A DNA stretch of 64,000 nucleotides from an uncultured Dorea sp. (GTDB lineage Bacteria; Bacillota; Clostridia; Lachnospirales; Lachnospiraceae): assembly GCA_910586965.1 (NCBI GenBank), contig CAJUMF010000012.1, forward strand, positions 35,169-99,168, in the 5' to 3' direction. The notes below the pieces were generated by a model that saw only the letters and a list, made by a program, of their open reading frames with translations, ran no database searches and had not been told where the DNA came from. Position 1 is the first letter of the stretch. Each line of letters opens with the position of its first letter. Made by a program: the position numbers and the translations under genes. Shown here piece by piece: positions 61,542 to 64,000 of this stretch.

Positions 61542-63812
61542 TTATTTTATCTTAATTGTTACCGACTTCTTTTTACCGCTTCCGTCTGTCGCCATAGCAG
61601 TTATCTTTACTTTTTTGCCCTTTCCGGCCTTTAGCGCCTTCACTTTGCCGGAACTGCTTACCGTTGCGTACTTTTCGTTGCTGCTCATCCACTTGAGCTT
61701 TTTATTGGCTTTTTTTGTAGCTTTGACTTTGGCTTTTAGTTTCAAGGTTTTTCCTGCTTTTACCGATTTCTTTCCGGAGATAGTTACTTTCTTTACTATG
61801 CCTTTCATGGACTTTATCTTGTAAGTCGCTTTTACTCCGCTGCCATCTTGGGCTGTCGCTGTAATGGTCACAGACTTTCCGCCGGATTTTTTCTTCATGG
61901 TGACAACACCTGTGCTGTTTACCGTGGCAACTTTTTTGTTGCTCGACTTCCATGCAACTGTTTTGTTGGCTGCATTGGCGGGAGCAATATTCACGGCAAG
62001 TTTTACTTTTTTGCCTGCGGCAATTTTCTTCGAAATACCTGACAATCCAATCTTTGATACTTTAGTAATCCCATGATTCTTTTTTTCTGTACCGGCATCA
62101 TTATCTGTATTAACATCAACATCTGTATCTGTGTCTGCATTTGCAGGCTCTGCACTGACCATCACATTGCATTTATACACAGTGTCTGCATTTCCTACCT
62201 GAAGTTTGGCCGCCACTATAGCCTCGCCTTTCCCTACCGCATTTACGATTCCATTTTCTACCGTTGCAACCTCTGGGGATAAACTTTCCCACTGTACTGC
62301 CTTGGCAAAACTATTGGGAAATACAGAGATTTTCAGTTCTTTCTTCTCCCCGGCTTTCATCGTAAGATTCGTATCAATCAATGAAAACTCGTCTGCAAAA
62401 ATCATATCGTTTACAGCCTGGCATTCCATATCAACCCATATACCTTTATCATACCCCACTGCATTTTCCGGGCAGAACAGCCGGATGGACTGGGGACTGT
62501 CAAAAATATTCTCCCCTGCATCAGGTGCATGGCACTCTGCAGTTATCTGTTCGATACGGGCAGACCTTACAAACGCTCCTCTCTCGATTCTCTCCATGCT
62601 CCGCGGCAATGTAATTTCATGCAAAAACGGCATGTTATAAAACGCGTCATTTCCAATCGTGGTAATTCCGTCATTTATAATCAACTTGGTTATCCCGGAA
62701 TTCAATGTATACCAAGGTGCATAAGAATCACCCGGATAAGATTCCATAGGACCGTTGCCGCTAATTTTCAGCGTATCTTTCGCGCTGTCAAATTCCCACT
62801 CGGCACTTTTCCCGCATTGCCCGGAATACGGCTGACTGTCATACCCTGCGTGTTCTACAATCTTATAGGCTATATCATTCTCCTTGCAAAACTGTAACGC
62901 CTTCGAACCCTCTTCACATTCCACAAGCTCTGTCGTAAACGGATCCATTACCCCGATTTCTGTTACAGAGGGCGGTATCGAGATTACACTGGCTGAACAA
63001 CGGTTAAAAGCTCCGCTCCCAATCGTCTTTAAGCTTCGGGGAAGTATAATTTTCATGCCATTGCAGACATTGAAATAAAACGCACCGTCTCCAATGGTTT
63101 CCAATTGATCCGGCAAACATATTTCTTGCAGCGAATTGGATGCGAATGCCTCTTCCCCTATTTTCTTAAGTGATTTCGGCAAAAACATTCCTTTAATATT
63201 CATTTGATAAAAAGCCATCGGGCTGATACTGGTAATCCCTTCCCGGACAATCACCGTATCCACCTTATCATCATAAGACCGCCATACCATATCCAAGGGC
63301 ATATCGCCGCTGCCCTCGACGATCATGACTCTGTTATCATATATCGTCCACTGAATACTGTCTCCGCAGATACCATTTGCGATACAGCCGTCTTTTACGT
63401 TGTATGAGACATAGAATGGAGCGCTGTTCATTTCATTGCCGTCCTGGTCTTTAATATGACACCAGAAGATAATCGAAGATGAATCTTCTTTAATCTGATA
63501 TTGACACGTATCCTGAGTTCCGTTTAATATAAAATAGGTCGAATCACTTATCTTTCCGTCATATGAATAACGCCAATTATAAGTCAAAGAATCACCCTCG
63601 GCTTTGATGGAAAAGTCAACATATTCTCCAAGTGTTCCTGATATATCCTTTGGTTGCTGTATAATCTGTATCGGTTGTTCCGTTTCTGTCGGCTGTTCAG
63701 ATATGTCCTGAATTTCCTGTGCATTGACAGTAGAACACACATATCCACTTATACACAAAGCAACCGTAAACAGAACGGACGTTACCTTATAGGTTACATT
63801 TTTCCTCATCTT
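61542..63812 (-). CDS. BspA-like leucine-rich-repeat surface protein with Ig-like tail
   Basis: A 756-residue exported protein. The signal peptide (about 1-33, ending near VNAQ) is followed by an Ig-like segment, BspA-type leucine-rich repeats (SLKKIGEEAFASNSLQEICLP, LETIGDGAFYFNVCN, SLKTIGSGAFNRCSASVISIP), a second repeat block near 420, a Big_2 domain, and a C-terminal pair of Lys-rich Ig-like domains nearly identical in plan to those of the transglutaminase-like protein. The start at 63812 follows GAAGGAACGAG; a TTG-start frame to 63857 lacks a signal peptide. Role inferred: surface attachment or host contact. Confidence 0.88.
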   Translation of the reverse strand, partial: KMRKNVTYKVTSVLFTVALCISGYVCSTVNAQEIQDISEQPTETEQPIQIIQQPKDISGTLGEYVDFSIKAEGDSLTYNWRYSYDGKISDSTYFILNGTQDTCQYQIKEDSSSIIFWCHIKDQDGNEMNSAPFYVSYNVKDGCIANGICGDSIQWTIYDNRVMIVEGSGDMPLDMVWRSYDDKVDTVIVREGITSISPMAFYQMNIKGMFLPKSLKKIGEEAFASNSLQEICLPDQLETIGDGAFYFNVCNGMKIILPRSLKTIGSGAFNRCSASVISIPPSVTEIGVMDPFTTELVECEEGSKALQFCKENDIAYKIVEHAGYDSQPYSGQCGKSAEWEFDSAKDTLKISGNGPMESYPGDSYAPWYTLNSGITKLIINDGITTIGNDAFYNMPFLHEITLPRSMERIERGAFVRSARIEQITAECHAPDAGENIFDSPQSIRLFCPENAVGYDKGIWVDMECQAVNDMIFADEFSLIDTNLTMKAGEKKELKISVFPNSFAKAVQWESLSPEVATVENGIVNAVGKGEAIVAAKLQVGNADTVYKCNVMVSAEPANADTDTDVDVNTDNDAGTEKKNHGITKVSKIGLSGISKKIAAGKKVKLAVNIAPANAANKTVAWKSSNKKVATVNSTGVVTMKKKSGGKSVTITATAQDGSGVKATYKIKSMKGIVKKVTISGKKSVKAGKTLKLKAKVKATKKANKKLKWMSSNEKYATVSSSGKVKALKAGKGKKVKITAMATDGSGKKKSVTIKIK

Positions 63813-64000
63813 TCTCGTTCCTTCTTTTTTATTTTGTTTTTCCACAAATCTACGCAATATCTACCGTTTTCACAATTTTGTATTTATAATTCATGGTTTT
63901 ATTTTTTCGTTTTCACCTTTTTCACACCAGACCATGCAGAATATAATGGATCTATGTCAATACTTTGGACAAAAAAAGTCGAAAGATTATGCTGCTTTTT

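Noticed and set aside
63858..64000. A TTGACA promoter for the BspA-like gene
   Set aside because: A minus-strand TTGACA is present near 63955 but no -10 sits at proper spacing; TTGTCC with CATTAT is possible but too weak to list.

Overview
The window looks like a chromosomal segment of a gut-type anaerobic member of the Lachnospiraceae (Clostridia). The signs are strong GGAGG ribosome sites, TTGACA/TATAAT-type promoters, a GH130/GH36 mannan locus like that described in Roseburia, a double-cubane-cluster protein with its activator, and BspA-like and Ig-like surface proteins. No rRNA, tRNA or CRISPR array was seen.

Region 1 (1-5919): a tyrosine-recombinase gene is split by about 5.1 kb of AT-richer DNA. 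The insert carries three minus-strand genes: a Fic-family protein, a 990-residue N6-adenine DNA methyltransferase and a small PD-(D/E)XK nuclease. The insert lies between imperfect 16-17 bp repeats in the HDLRH-coding part of the integrase. Joining the halves at these repeats would restore the integrase frame.

Region 2 (6000-24530): housekeeping and envelope genes. On the plus strand are a DUF1846 protein and CTP synthase. Next is a long minus-strand run from 19483 down to 9322: an SGNH-like protein, an MBOAT acyltransferase and a DHHW-type protein (probable surface-polymer O-acylation), then a pseudouridine synthase, DNA ligase, ClpX, an S8 peptidase, a small coiled-coil protein and signal peptidase II. 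A C39-like peptidase and a plus-strand operon of two esterases plus an ATP-grasp enzyme follow.

Region 3 (24082-30948): a minus-strand run of CysD, CysNC, a PAPS-type sulfotransferase, a three-gene ABC importer and D-aminoacyl-tRNA deacylase. It makes PAPS and encodes a possible user of it, with no sulfate-reduction gene alongside, so it reads as a sulfation locus. A DMT transporter, a YwaF-like membrane protein and a mobile-element remnant come next.

Region 4 (33448-51956): a beta-mannan/galactomannan locus. It holds a binding protein, two sugar permease genes that are both disrupted, a 2-epimerase, two GH130 phosphorylases, a natural GH1::mannose-6-phosphate isomerase fusion, a CE2-like esterase, AraC and LacI regulators, a phosphohexomutase, a YesL protein and a GH36 alpha-galactosidase. 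Together they would convert acetylated galactosylated manno-oligosaccharides to fructose 6-phosphate, glucose and galactose. Two long imperfect palindromes lie between the GH130 genes.

Region 5 (52145-63812): a small unknown protein, CoaBC, a secreted transglutaminase-like/Ig-like protein, the double-cubane protein and its ATPase activator, NudC, an Rpn-family nuclease and a BspA-like leucine-rich surface protein whose C-terminal Ig-like tail matches that of the transglutaminase-like protein.
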